A stretch of 64,000 bases of DNA from Paragonimus westermani (Eukaryota; Platyhelminthes; Trematoda; Plagiorchiida; Troglotrematidae), in contig QNGE01000115.1 of the NCBI GenBank assembly GCA_008508345.1, positions 179,664 through 243,663 on the forward strand, in the 5' to 3' direction. The first letter of the stretch is position 1, and every line of letters starts with the position of its first letter. Position numbers and translations under genes: made by a program. Positions 13,969 through 26,178 of the stretch are shown one piece after another. The notes below the pieces were generated by a model. It had not been told where the DNA came from, searched no databases, and saw only the letters and a program-made list of their open reading frames with translations.

Positions 13969-16900
13969 TCATTCTTCTGAACAACTGGTTCCTTCTCTCT
14001 GCTTTCAAGAGACTTAGTTTGGTGATTAGACGCACATAAGAACAGACTTTTGGCAATCGGGAATGCAAAGACATAACGGTCAGCATAGCTTACTGACAGA
14101 CGGATAAACGGGCTTGCAATCAAGTATATATACTCAGGCCATCCACAGTGGACACTCTAATGACGTTAAGAAGATGGTTAACAGTTGATTGTTTGCGAAA
14201 AAGAAGAGGTAGTTGGTAAACTGCTTCCACAATTCACTGTATTCGTTTTAACAGTCATGTGTGCACGGAGGAACTGCTTAATGTGATCTACACGTTTCAC
14301 TCATATGGTCAAAATGGGTGAATTGGTGAAATAATAGCCTGAAAAAGATTATCACGAAGTGTGAAGACCGGAATTATCTCGTTATGTGTAAGATTAACTT
14401 TTTCTACAGTTGATACTATGACTTTTTTCTGCGATCATGACAGTCTCCAGACCAAGTTGAACGTGGCAGAAGCCTAGTTAAGGAGTCTACCGATCACCGG
14501 TCCAATGAAGCTTCTACGCTTAACCTTCAAGAGGTATTCGGACCCTGTTTTTGAAACCGCCCTTCTTTGTATATGTATATACATTTTGATTTATTCGAGC
14601 CAATAACGACTTAACTGACTCGTTTCCAGCATTTTATACTGAGACAACGAAGAAGCAAACGGTTGAAGTAGGAAAACAACAGTGTACGTTTTCAATTGAC
14701 GAAAACGGAATGAGATGTTTGTAGTGTCTCAGTTCATATTCCACAAATTTACAAGACGTTTAACAGTCTTCTAACACTTCCGAGTAACTACTTTTTCTCC
14801 AACCTTTGCGAAACATTCCGAAAAAACAAGTTGTCCTGTAAGCAGTGATAATGCCGTGAGAAAAACGGTTGTGAAAAGATTATTGGAGGTGGGAGGTGAA
14901 GAGTACTCATGTCTTAGAAAAATCGGAAGTAAAAGGGTTCAGTTTCAAGGGATGAACAGAGAGGAATATTACACACAAAAATGGAACACATCCCCGTAAC
15001 AAAAACAAGTGTCTCGTGGAGTTTTCAAAAGCTGGAGACCGCACGGATGACCCCTGTGAGTAGGAAAGAGAGAGGATTAGCTGCTACGAAGGACGTATAA
15101 GCAGCAATGGTTAGTATGAACTATGAAGTGAAGTCTGTAAGTGCTGACCAGGTTTGTGCAGTCCAGTGATTTGTGATGGGGCAACCACCACTTACAGAGA
15201 TGCCTAAATACAGGGGAGGACTGATGTAGTAATGGCACTCGGTTCACATATTTCAGTTCAGGTAGGAGTCTACGGGAGACTGTCTGGCATACTTGGCACC
15301 AACAGTAGAGTACGTCAAAGTGGCAGACTCCAATCCCTTTGTACGATTTTGCCATGAACAAAAAATGGAGGATAGCCTACATCACTCAGGAGGTGTTCAT
15401 GTAGGTCTCCAGTCAAACAGAAGATAGGCTTATATCGACCACGGTTCAAAGATTATGTTTCGTGGCTGTTCTTTTCGTTAGGTGGGTCAACTGAGGACTG
15501 AAGCTATTGAAGGAGAGTCGTGCAGACGGATTGATGGGGGAACAACAACGAATGCTCGTTACGGATGAGGTCAGTTTGTTTGTTGCTCGTGAACGCAGGC
15601 ATAGAACCGACATCGGTGCTAGTTGAAACAGTCGAAGGCCATAAGATACTAGTTGACAGAAAGCGTACGGGGGGTAATTCGTGAAAAACGGTTTTGTTGC
15701 ATTTCCCGAGAACACAAAGACAACTCCTGGAGCTGATTTTTAGTTGAGACAGATGCAATGATCAGCCTACAGTTGCCTTCCGTGTGAAATTCTCCAAAAC
15801 CCAGGAGATATCTACAGTATCAAATAAAATAATGACGTACGTGAAGGATTCCGATATGCATCACTCTCTTTTCCCAGTCCGTTATCAAATAATGAGCTTT
15901 CATTCAATACTCAAGATGAGTCACGTAGACTCTGCAACTGGAGTACAAATGAAATACTAAGAATTTAAAAATGAACGCCATATAGACATTGCAGAATACT
16001 GGTTCATCGTAATGATGAAGTGAGAAGACAAAAAAACAATGTTGGACGATTTTCATCGTCGAAATCAATACAACCCGTCTGTCCTATTATTGAAGAGATC
16101 GAGCGGAAAATACATCCGTCATCGTGGGTTTTCCAGAAATGAAAGATATAGTACAGAAGAAAATTGTGCCAGCATCAACGGTCATCGATATTTTCGATGA
16201 ACTAAAACAGATGAAATTGTTCCCACTGTTATGTTCACATTCAAGGTTGTAACAGGTGACCAGCAAACCTGCGGATCACGAGAAAATCGTGAAAATCAGT
16301 ATCAGATCAAGCCTAGACCACTTAATTTACTCCGCTCACCCCCCACACTTCACTGTTTCATGTCTTAGTTGGTAAAACACTAGGATAATATAGCAGTATA
16401 TATGAGGGATAGTACGGTATTTAATAACAGAATCATGGTATGTTGCACGTTTAGACACTGTCTTAAAGATTTCACAACTCTGAATTTCGAAATAAAGCCG
16501 ATAATTCGTAATCCAGGCAGTGGTAGATAGTGCTTCTAAGACAGAAAGATATTACCAGAGAACATAAGAACGATTAAAGAGGGGCATGCTTCTGAATTCC
16601 GAGGGAACATGACAGGCGATTCAATTACACAACGGCGGCATTTATGTTATGGAATTTAATTAGCTGTCACCTACCTTAAAATATGCAGTTGTAGACGCGT
16701 GGCCTTTACTCAGGAAACGAAAATGATTTATAGATTTCAAATGACAGATGCAGTATGATCCGACCAGATGCGTATTGAATAAATCAAGAACGAGAGTATC
16801 ATAGATCTGTTTGAGTGACAACAAACCTAAAAGCGTGTTCCATATCAACACGAAATCCGTTAAACGAAGGAAGCAGATGCGCACAATAAAAGAGACACCT

Positions 16901-17371
16901 AAAGAGGCAACACACACGAACACATACACACATGAACAAAACAGTAAAAAGGGAACCAAACATTTCATTGGTGTGATAACAGAACAGACAATCAACATGA
17001 TCACGTAGAATTATCCCCCCCTTCTACATTACACACAACATCCGCAATCTGCTCACACAATCTGTCAGGTTTTGTCAGCCAACTCGCCCTAACCAAGCTA
17101 AGTGAGAAAATGTGTAGGTCACTCAATGTCCCTCCGTAAATTACATGGCGAGGGACGGAATATTTGCAAACGAATGCCACCTGCACAGCTGAGTCAAATC
17201 GATCAAACGATCCAAACCGATCCGTATGGTTCATTACCATCATCCAGATTGATGTTCCACATAAGAATTTACGTGGCCTTTTCAAATGAAAAATTTTCCC
17301 ACTAGAGTGAAAAGATTCGACTTAAAAAATTTTAAATCCCGCATAGTCTAAAGTCTCTAAAGTATACGTAC
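13969..17371. other. No gene recognised
   Basis: Open frames on the minus strand at 15077-15361 and 15446-15758 and at 16660-17004 lack recognisable features and overlap other open frames. AT-rich runs are frequent. No repeat family was identified. Confidence 0.55.
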
Positions 17372-17640
17372 TCTCCACTGACTGAATTGTTCTGCAGTCA
17401 ATTTTTCTAATCCGCCAACCAAACACCTTAAAGTGTCTGACAGATCCACGGGGCAGTTGACCAACAATAGTGGTACTTTCGTTCCAGCTTCAGTAAATTT
17501 ACCGCATTTCAATATTGTAAAGTATGTAAACCGTTTGTTTCCAAGGTTTTTCTGAATCTGACACCCCCGTTGTTTTGAACTCTTCAAGTGTACATCTACG
17601 TTTTCAAATGCATCTCGTGCTTGTGTTGACCGTATTTTCT
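17372..17640 (-). CDS. Candidate exon, unidentified
   Basis: On the minus strand a frame is open for about 90 codons and ends at a strong donor (GGAGA then gtacgtat) at a codon boundary. The last part reads KVPLLLVNCPVDLSDTLRCL, then VGGLEKLTAEQFSQWR, which looks like an amphipathic helical segment. The 5' end is uncertain: several AG dinucleotides could serve, none with a clear pyrimidine tract. I do not recognise the family. It lies just downstream of the inverted tRNA-like repeats, with the transition at about 17.65-17.7 kb. Confidence 0.28.
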
Positions 17641-17753
17641 TATATATTATATAGCATGAAACCATATTGGCTTTGAAATAAAATCAATAGTTTTACTAAT
17701 GAGTAGTGTGGTAGATTTTCGACTTTAGATGAGACCCAACTGTGGAAAGTCAG

Positions 17754-17833
17754 GGTATCGACTGGATTCGAACCAGCGGCAGACACAGCATGCCTCAACG
17801 CAAAAAGTGCTCTATCACCTGAGCTACGAAGCC
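17754..17833 (-). repeat. tRNA-like element (SINE-type head), minus-strand copy
   Basis: Inverted partner of 18027-18106 and also 80 nt. It keeps box A (TAGCTCAGGTGATAG) and a perfect box B (GGTTCGAATCC). The acceptor stem is partly lost because the 3' side reads CGATACC instead of CGAAGCC. The shared tail (CCTGACTTTCC, then AGTTGGGTCTCAT) continues to about 17727. Together with the plus-strand copy it makes an inverted repeat with arms of about 105 bp and a spacer of about 190 bp. Confidence 0.82.
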
Positions 17834-18026
17834 ACGCCACAAATCATAATTCTGCTACACAATACAATTTCTGTGCTCAACAGTGGCGCTGGTGGATTCC
17901 AGCGTGAAGTGTCTGAGAAATCCTGGCGGGGCAGTCAATCCCCTGGATCATTTGGTGACTTCCATGTGAGACACGGGGACGGGTGGGTAACAGAGTCCAA
18001 ATGTCAAATTTCAGAGCTCCTGGTGT

Positions 18027-18106
18027 GGCTTCGTAGCTCAGCTGATAGAGCGCTTGCCGTGTTGATGCACGCTGTATCTGTCGCTGGTTCCAGTCCAGCC
18101 GAAGCC
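18027..18106 (+). repeat. tRNA-like element (SINE-type head), plus-strand copy
   Basis: The 80-nt unit folds like a tRNA. The 7-bp acceptor stem GGCTTCG/CGAAGCC is perfect, the D arm is GCTC/GAGC, and the T arm is GCTGG TTCCAGT CCAGC. Internal RNA polymerase III boxes are visible: box A TAGCTCAGCTGATAG and box B GGTTCCAGTCC. The region between D and T arms is too long for a normal anticodon arm (it holds a CGTG/CACG stem), so this is more likely a tRNA-derived repeat than a working tRNA. The tail CCTGACTTTCCAGTTGGG and TCTCAT is shared with the inverted copy at 17754-17833. Confidence 0.82.
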
Positions 18107-20066
18107 CTGACTTTCCAGTTGGGTCTCATTTGAAATCGATGGCGTTTTAAAGAATACGACTGCTAAAGATGCAGTTGCGTAAGTGTGGAACATTCACCTC
18201 CCAGGATGCATTTACTTTGATCGATATGCATAGATTACGTAAGTAAACTCCAAGAGGGACATGTGAAATTGCCATGTGGCACAGGAGACCATTGATTAAT
18301 GGAGGCATTTGTTCAACAAATGTCGACAAGTGAGCATGTTACTCACACCTCCCCGGGATCGAAGCAAAGAAAGGTCAATCCTAAGCGATTAGCCAATAAC
18401 TGGTCCTCACGAAGTAGCCAAGAAAAACTGCGTGTGCAAGCACACGGTCGTTGTGAACTATAAAAAGGGCAAATTAGAGTCGAATAAAGGCTTGAAAAAG
18501 AAACAAAGTTAGGCTAGCGTATTATCTGAAGTGATCACATGAATGAACGTAGGCGAAGTGTTTTGAAGGATATAAGGAAATTGGTGGCTTTTCAATGGAA
18601 CACGTAAATCAAAAAAGAGAAACAAACGTGAATCGCAAAATATGGCGAATCATATTGGGTTTTGCCGTTACAGGCAAAAAGACAAAATATCCTCGGATGT
18701 TCAGGACCTTGTTGGAACGAAAGTGCATTTGGATGGTGAATTAATGCGTTTCACCGTATACAAGCTTTCAATGAAACGTCACAGCTTACGGGTAAAGTGG
18801 TAGTGTCAGCATGACGCGCCACGTGACAGACTTACCATCAGGTGTTGCAATAATATGAACAAGCGATTTGTGGGCAAGACTGGCATTGAACTAACAAGTC
18901 GAATGTAAACAAATCCACTTTTAGCCTGGGTGAATAGTTAGACAAGGTTTAGCATGTATATACTGTGGACAAGTCGAACATATATGTATGTACCCAATAA
19001 CAGCAGCATATGGCAACCAATTTTATCGTCAATAATGTGTACCTTTACGTATAACCTTTCAACAATAAACGGTGGCTGTATATCTGCGAAAAAAGGTGCG
19101 AATAAATGTCACTTGATAGCACAGATCAGTTAGAAGTGGACATTGTACTACATGATAGCAAGAGCAGCCTTGCTGAGACCCTAGTGCTAATCATCGGCGT
19201 ACGTCTATTTTGACCGATTTTATTCAGTGTTGCATTTATATTGTTTCGGTTTCATGAGGCTGAAACATTCTCTTCCCCAAGAAGAAACCTTCACAGAAGA
19301 GGAGTTTTCTGTTCCCTCAAAAGAGGTTCCTTGTTAGGAGGATCAAAGTACCACAAGAAAGTGGAGCACGAAAAGTGATTTAGGCAAAAAATTCCCCATG
19401 GTCTCAAAAACAGTGCTCTCTGTGAAGAGATTGAAATAACTTACAACATTCGCTAGCATTTGCTAGTATTCTGATACATTTCCTCCTATCAAGTCTGATA
19501 GCATAGATTTCAATAAATAGTAAGTAAATAGTGGGTAACCAAATAGTAATTAAATCCAATAACATTATCCGGTAAATGGTCAAACTTGTCGACTAACCGT
19601 CGTGAGTGATTTAATCTCGATTGCTCTGGTATCTCAAAACTGAAAGAATTATTCGTAACGTTTGGATTCGAACAGTTAGGCGGTAGCCATAAACGTTCAA
19701 ACTTCACCCTCAATATAGGTAATGTATAAGAGCTATTATAGTCAACACGAAAACCTACCTTCTACGAAACATAACAACATGCCCCCAATCGATTTTTGTG
19801 ACAGTTCTGTTGTAGCGTTTTCAGATCATCTGAAGAACCTTGTCACTGCCTATAATGCCTTTGATTGTGGACCAAATGACAAGATGAGTGGTTAATCAGC
19901 ACGTGGATCGTGCTGTTTTGTTACAGTTTTTTAACATCTGCTGTGAAAAGAATTCTCTCATTTCCAATTATTCAAAAGTATTTGCAGGGAGAATACCCAA
20001 CCAAAACTAAATCATACATTCCCTATCCCTTAAGACCTGTTGATCGTCTTGGCGCGCAGTTAATCG

Positions 20067-20639
20067 TTGGTCATGCTCACGCAGTTCACTCTAAACGATT
20101 TTATGCTTTCTACAAGAAGCCCATACCCAACGTTGGATGTCACTGATGAGTCCGTAAAGTACATAAGCAGTAACACGTACATAATGGTCAATGTGTTCTG
20201 TAGTTCATCTTCGCATGAATGCATAATGTTCACAGGGACACTCAAGTGCCTATCAACCACAATCAGCTGTGGTTCTGTATACTGTGTAACGGTTCGCCAC
20301 ACTAAAGTATCAAACGTCATCATTCCAAATAATTTTAACCAGTTTCAAATGTGTAACAATAGGGCGACTAAATTTGCTACTGATTTCTCGGCTCATCAGC
20401 ACGAAGATGAAGTCGAGCACTGTCATGAAAGAAAAGTCAGGAACGTAATTAATCTGGCGGCAATTGCCAAGGCCCGAGGATTACGAACAACACAGCAATT
20501 CGAAAAACCAGCCGTTTATGGAAATTGGTACGGCAGATGCGAAATGACGGTTGGGATTGGTAGTATACAACACCATTTAAACGGACAAAATAGGAGAGAA
20601 GTGCGGATGACCGTTAACAGAAACTTCACCGTGATGTGA
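20067..20639 (+). CDS. Longest open frame in the window, uncharacterised
   Basis: This 190-codon frame on the plus strand is the longest continuous open frame in the window. The first half is rich in Ser, Cys and Thr; the second half is charged (HQHEDEVEHCHERKVRNVIN). I recognise no motif, signal peptide or membrane segment. One run of this length is not surprising in 64 kb read in six frames, so expression is doubtful. Confidence 0.1.
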   Translation: MVMLTQFTLNDFMLSTRSPYPTLDVTDESVKYISSNTYIMVNVFCSSSSHECIMFTGTLKCLSTTISCGSVYCVTVRHTKVSNVIIPNNFNQFQMCNNRATKFATDFSAHQHEDEVEHCHERKVRNVINLAAIAKARGLRTTQQFEKPAVYGNWYGRCEMTVGIGSIQHHLNGQNRREVRMTVNRNFTVM

Positions 20640-21384
20640 ACTGGAACTGTTGTTTGAAAATGCGGACGCATATATGTGCAAATCGAACAACGAAGATCTT
20701 GTCTAAGCGAACGATTTTTCGCCGCAGTAAGACAGCGTTCAATAACCAAAAAGTTATGCAACATTAAAACACGTTTCGTCGAAATTCAGTGAGAAACCTC
20801 ATCGGAAGGATTTTTAGAATTAGGATATCAAATGTATTTATGCGAATGTCACAAGCGGTCTTTCCGGTCAAATTGTAATGAAAATTTACGATATTCAAAC
20901 CACTGATTTTGGACCGCAAATTATTATAGTAAAGCCAAACAAAACACAAAACGTCTATTTATATTCCACAAAGGTTATGCAATTAAATCTCACATTATTC
21001 CTATGCTATTGCGGGGTATTCAGAATTAAAAAACTATACGAAGAAAGGTTATCAACATTACCTGGCCACAAAGATAAAATAACAGCTTAATTCTTGTGCT
21101 ATTTCAAGGTTGCTGTTTTGGGCAACACCGGATTTCAAAAGCTGTACCAGACTGAATGTCTGATGTGCAGTTAGAGGTCTGGCATGTTATGGAAAGCGTT
21201 TGACATCTCTACAAACTGTTCTAAATGCTCATCTATTGGTTTGCTGACATTCTTGTGAAAAACTAGAAACTTATCACGATCCACTCAATAATCATTACCA
21301 CGCGATCATACTTTCTGATACCACACACGAGTTTGTCCATGAAGTATTAGTCTAATAATTTTTGGTATTCTATGTATGCAACCA

Positions 21385-21545
21385 CAGAGAGAGAGGAATT
21401 AATATTAGTCACAGATGATCGCGGATTTCGTCTAAGTTTACTCAATTCTGCTAGCCTCTTTCGAAGAGAAACAATAAACTCCCGGCTCGTTCGCCAGTAG
21501 TGCATATCCTCAGTGTGACCAGGATTTGAAATTGAATTTATAAAA
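21385..21545 (-). repeat. tRNA-derived SINE copy, eroded
   Basis: The plus-strand order gatgatcgcggatttcg, gctagcctctttcgaagaga, cgttcgccagtagtgcatat, ccaggatttgaaat matches the reference copy. The box B remnant is ATTTCAAATCC on the minus strand. The head beyond 21545 is not visible. Confidence 0.65.
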
Positions 21546-24500
21546 AAACTGAGATCTCCTAACACTGGTCAATATTCATAAAGAACTCCAACTATGCTGT
21601 AGCCTGTGCTAAGAATTAGACATTCAATCCCATTACAGTGAGTGAATTCAATGGGGTGTTGGAATGAAATCGTTTTCTGGTAATGAGATTCTCTTTTTCA
21701 AAAAAGGGTTTAAAGGTTGACGAAGTCGTGCAAATGGTAACTGGGATCTTTCGTCGCTTTGGCGAACGAGGCAAAGAGCTTGATTTGATTTGGTGGTCAG
21801 TAGCTGAATACCTAATTATAACAGACGTCGGAATGAGTTGCAACTCGCCCCAATTGTACATCCGGAACCAGGAGGCAAGAAAATGGGATAACTAGCAGGA
21901 GCAAATTGTGGTAACGCTGATACTGATGAATGATATCCGTCTGTTTTTGGAGACTATGAATTATTGCGATTCTGGAGTCGAAAGCGCATGATAACCTAGA
22001 ATGACCTGGTCACTCGAATTCCCGCCTGTCTGTCTCACTTGTATTTAGTCCCAAAGAATCAACATCAACGACAGCCGCACGTCAGTAATTTGACACTGAA
22101 CCTTGTCGACAGCACAACTAGGAGATGAAGTGGGAAAAAACAGAACAAAGCTTGAATGGAAAACAAAAGGAAGGCTTGTAACAAAAACCTACGTCTACGC
22201 TAAAACTTTAAACACAGGGTGGCAAATCACACAAGGGGACGAACAAATTACGTATGGCGTAGAACGAAACATGTAAGACGGCTAGCTCTTTCACGACTTT
22301 TACTTCTTAGGTCACAGGCACCTAAACCCGATTAACTGCCAGCTACCCTAACGTCTCTGTCCGTTAGTTATGTGAGTCACAATCGAGTCCGATTTACAAC
22401 GCCCATTGGTTACGATCTCCAGTTATCTACACCAAGCCATCGGTTGTCCACCTGAAACGTAGGTCAGTCAGCTGTGACATCCATAGTACATAGCCCAACC
22501 ACCTGGAAATATGTATCCTTAAAAAATGGAATGAGAAATTCACCAACTTCGACTAAGCCAACCAGTTGCAGCTTTATCTGGTGATTAGCTGTCACAAAGC
22601 AATGAATTTGGCATCAGTAATGACAAAACAACTTGCGAAACAGCTCCTGAGTGTGTACTAAGCTGTCTCAGAAAGTTCGCCGGCAACTAATGACAGGTTC
22701 ACTCTTTGAATCTCATTAATCAAAACCACCAGAAACGAATTGGTATTTGTCTTGACGCAACAAGCAAGTGTCCAGTTGCTGGGGAACTCGTACTGTTTGC
22801 CTTTTCAATCTGTCTAACACAATTAAGACTCGAATGTTTAGAAACATAATTACTTTCCCCACAGGCTGATTGTCAAACAAGGTTAACGAACGCAGGCTAA
22901 GCCTCTAGCTGCACTGATGAACATCCGAGTGTATTCAAACATAACAGCTATGAGCGATGGGGCAGCCCCCTTGGAAACGTTGTAATGAGCACCATAGTTT
23001 TGAATAGCTCGTACGCTAGGACCAGTTTTCACTGTACTTATGGTCAGTTTTACAGGTTGCATACTACTCGCCATCGGTGACAAGAAAGTTTGGTGCACTG
23101 TGGGTAACATACCAGAGAGAGTGCGAAACTGCAGAGGCCTGGATGTTTGGTGTCGCTGGGCTGCAGGTTACGCTTTAGCCATCCGTATATTGTTATATGA
23201 ATGTGGAGGTGAAAAAAAGGGGCGAGTATCATAACCCACGAACAGCGCCTGTGAGTAGTTGCTTCAGACTGTTTTGAACCGGGTCTAAATTTCGCCTGAT
23301 GGGCAACAACACTGACGGTATTTATATTGCCTGATAGTCTGTCAGGGATATTATTCTGTTTGTCGGTGAGCTTTCCCTTTTGGTTATCTAACGAAAGGTG
23401 GAAAAGTATAATAAGAAGCGATTCAACAGGTGGCAGCGACCGGTTAATCATTGTGGACATACAAGTTGTTCAGATTGGTGTCTTATTAGTAACACATAAG
23501 ATGCTTCGCATCGGTGACAAAATTCACTCGAGTAATTAAATGAGCTACTTGTCCGATTTGTAAGTAAGGTAGGTGTGGCAAGCTACCTGTACCCAATCAA
23601 CAACACCCTAACTAGTCTGTCACGATGGGGTCATCAGTTAGAGATTGCAAGCGCAGGATCGGCGTATACATTCAGAAAACCAGGCCAAGCTTTAAGATAC
23701 TTTAGTCATCACAAGCGTTTCTGTGAGGTGAAATTGCACTCGACCTTTCATAACCGTTTTCAAGTAGCTGATATATGCAACATGATGAAGTGTGACGGTT
23801 GCATGATTGCAATGCTACAGTTAGGTTTCTGTTATCCAGTTACTCCTCCGAAATACTCTAGCAGTTTCCTCGCGTATGCGTCCCTAAAAAATGACTTGCC
23901 CAGTCCACTTTACTGAAGTCAATATCCGTTATGATTTCCGGACCGTTCGCGAAACAGTCAGAAGCACACAAACATTTCCAGCGTCCTCCAAACTTCAACC
24001 TTTTTTATGAATTCAGTTTTAAAAGTGTCTAACATAGATAAACAGTGCAATGCGCTTGACAACATTTCGAAATAAACGGGCATTCAGACCAGCTTAGCCT
24101 ATGTCCAGTGAGACAGTACACACATACACACACACACAAACGATTACCCTAAACCCGAAGGCATCAGTATCTTGATCCTGAAACAGCACATCGCACATTT
24201 ATGCCTGACAGTGTTTCCTATCAGAGGCGTAATCGCATAAGCGGTCGTCCAGTTACAGTGAGGGATGCTTGTAAATTCCGCTCATAGCCTGGGGAACGCG
24301 CATTGCGGTTTTTGATAACAGTAGTCTGAGCAACGAGAAGAAACGTCGTGGTGGAACCAGTGTTTGAACAACATACGGCGTAAAAACGAAAGCTATGCAT
24401 TCTGACATTTTGCCCAATCGACTCACCACCTGGGGCTTTCCCAGGTAAGCGCTGGCGACCAGTAAGTTCTGTACACAGCTACAAACTGAAACAACGCATT

Positions 24501-24767
24501 CAATGAATCAACTTGGGCAAAGTGGAACAAGGTGAACAGCTCAGAGGTAGTCTGGCGAGGTCATCCACTTGACACGATAACTCTTAGCACTTACTCGTGA
24601 CTTAATGGTTGGTACAACGAACTGGGAGTTGCCCCGGTCCGGACAACCCAAATGGTTGCCGTAGGTTTTTTTACCGTCAGCACAGCCGAGCTAGACTCGC
24701 AGCTTCGATTGACAACGTGTGTATACAACTTAGGCAAATAGAAATCAAAATAGGAACAAACGCTTAC

Positions 24768-24968
24768 CAGTAATGGGAGCCTCAAGGTCCAGCATCGTTT
24801 TCTCCGAACGGAGAATGGCGGATGTTTCACTGATGATACGGAGAATCGCCTCTTCGGTTAATCGACCCTCGGCGAGCAAATGCGGTCGAAGTACATCCAG
24901 TTGGGGGCGTCCTTTAGAGTCAAAGATCGTTGCTGAGGGCATCAACTTTGTGGGTGGTGCGGGCAAAC
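24768..24968 (-). CDS. Calcineurin A (protein phosphatase 2B catalytic subunit), one internal exon
   Basis: This exon encodes 66 whole codons of the N-terminal part of the catalytic subunit of the Ca2+/calmodulin-dependent Ser/Thr phosphatase calcineurin. The translation runs LPAPPTKLMPS, GRPQLDVLRPHLLAEGRL, SAILRSEKTM, ending LEAPIT. This parallels the animal PPP3C pattern (PFPP, GKPRVDxLKxHLxKEGR, AxILRxEK, APIT) that comes just before the VCGDIHGQ metal-binding signature. The acceptor is ttcttctgtag and the donor gtaagcg. The exon begins with two bases finishing a codon and ends with one base (G) that would open the expected Val codon. The frame is intact, so this looks like a live gene and not a retrocopy. 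Known of the family: it binds regulatory subunit B and calmodulin and dephosphorylates cytosolic targets. No further calcineurin exon was recognised in the window. The GDIHG and GDYVDRG signatures were looked for on the minus strand below this exon and not seen. Confidence 0.93.
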
Positions 24969-25129
24969 CTACAGAAGAAATGTTACACCGGTCAGAAAGG
25001 TCAAATTAGCAAAGCATTGCATCTTAAGTAGGCGGATGATGTCCAACTTTTATACCATGGAGTAGTCGTTGCCACGTGATATACAGGGTCACGTGTGAAC
25101 AGAATACCTAGACCTAAACAAGAGCAGGC

Positions 25130-25182
25130 ATGGCAGTCGAGCTTGAACCCGCAACTGTGCGCCTAACAGTCGGACTTCGTAT
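25130..25182 (-). repeat. tRNA-like fragment
   Basis: The minus strand reads CGAAGTCCGACTGTTAGGCG, then CAGTTGCGGGTTCAAGCTCG, ACTGCC, resembling the anticodon-to-T-arm half of a tRNA with box B GGTTCAAGCTC. The 5' half is not clear. Confidence 0.35.
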
Positions 25183-26085
25183 ACATTGTGTTATTGCGAG
25201 CTCATCGTGTGGTGCTTACAGTGAAAAGAGCGGAGCCAATAACACCGGAGAAGTGATAGCATTCTAGGTGCAAGAAAACGGATACGGACAATAGTTCCGA
25301 AACTGTTCACCACAAAAATGTGTTGTCAAAAACTGAGCAAAAGTAACAAAAAGGTAAAAAACGTTATAAACCGTCAATCTTGAAAGTATTCAATGATAAC
25401 ATTTTTTAGCGTCAAAATGCGGAGATTTTTGCAACATTTTTCACTGTCTGTAAAAAGTTCACCGTAACAGCCTGCGGTTTAATGTAAGTGAGATGTTGAG
25501 CGATCACAATATAGCAGATGAAACGAATCGCAAAACCTACCCACGAACGAGTTCTCAATGTTTAACAAACGTATGAACTGATCAGAGGAGCCTATTTTCA
25601 AAGATTTGTGCAAACGCAAAAAACATTATGAAAGGTTCTTCTGCATATGACACGTATACGAAGGGTAACTGTCATATTTTTCGCAGATGAATGGAGAGAG
25701 GCAGATGTTTATCAGGATGCACTGAACTATTTTTTCCAATCTGTATAGCTAAGTTGATGTGCACGGTAACAAAAATGTGTCTAAAGTCGACAACCCTCAC
25801 AAAAAGACTTTACAAACAACGCTGTCGTCAAAAATCATGGAGGATAAAATGAAGACAGGGTGAAGTTGCGAACTGACAAAGGCATGATTGGAATCATCAA
25901 CCCTTAAACATGGATAAATACAAATGCCCACGATGACTTTTTAGGACAGAATCGAAACAGCTTTCAGGCCTGTGCAGATTGAAAAGAAGAACCGGATCGC
26001 TACGCCTGGGTCGGTTTCCCAGTATAAGCCGGAGGCTGATAGATCAAAAGCGTTAAATTCGATTAGCTGATTATAAAGCTCTCAC

Positions 26086-26178
26086 CATTTACGCCAATGA
26101 AGTCTTCAACACGTATGTTGTCTTCGCTGGCCGACAGATCACAGTGAATGTCTTTCAAAACAAATTTAGACACGTATC
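26086..26178 (-). CDS. Candidate internal exon upstream of the calcineurin exon
   Basis: A 93-bp segment is bounded by an acceptor (gctttgtag) and a strong donor (gtgagagc), and is open in one frame (YVSKFVLKDIHCDLSASEDN, then IRVEDFIGVN). It begins with two bases that finish a codon and ends with one base. That is the phase needed to join the calcineurin exon 1.1 kb downstream on the same strand. I do not recognise the peptide, and it does not clearly match the variable N-terminus of calcineurin A. It could be a species-specific 5' exon, an exon of another gene, or chance. Phase agreement alone is a one-in-three event. Confidence 0.35.

Larger units (their letters stand above)
18134..24767. 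other. Unassigned DNA, probably downstream intron of the calcineurin gene in part
   Basis: It contains one SINE copy (21.4 kb), the 190-codon open frame at 20067 and a CA-rich run at 24119-24138. A 113-codon plus-strand frame (23575-23916) and a 136-codon minus-strand frame (23050-23460) have no recognised motif. If the calcineurin gene is intact, this whole stretch would be transcribed as intron on the minus strand. Confidence 0.45.

Noticed and set aside
20141..20160. ctgatgagtccg, the start of a hammerhead ribozyme core as in schistosome SINE-like repeats
   Set aside because: The required GAAA block and the closing helices are missing downstream. Other ctgatga sites (5838, 9329, 36460) fail in the same way.
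25022..25079. A plus-strand string reading *ADDVQLL that looks like the YADD reverse-transcriptase motif
   Set aside because: The Tyr position is a stop, and no flanking reverse-transcriptase blocks are present on either side. Treated as coincidence.
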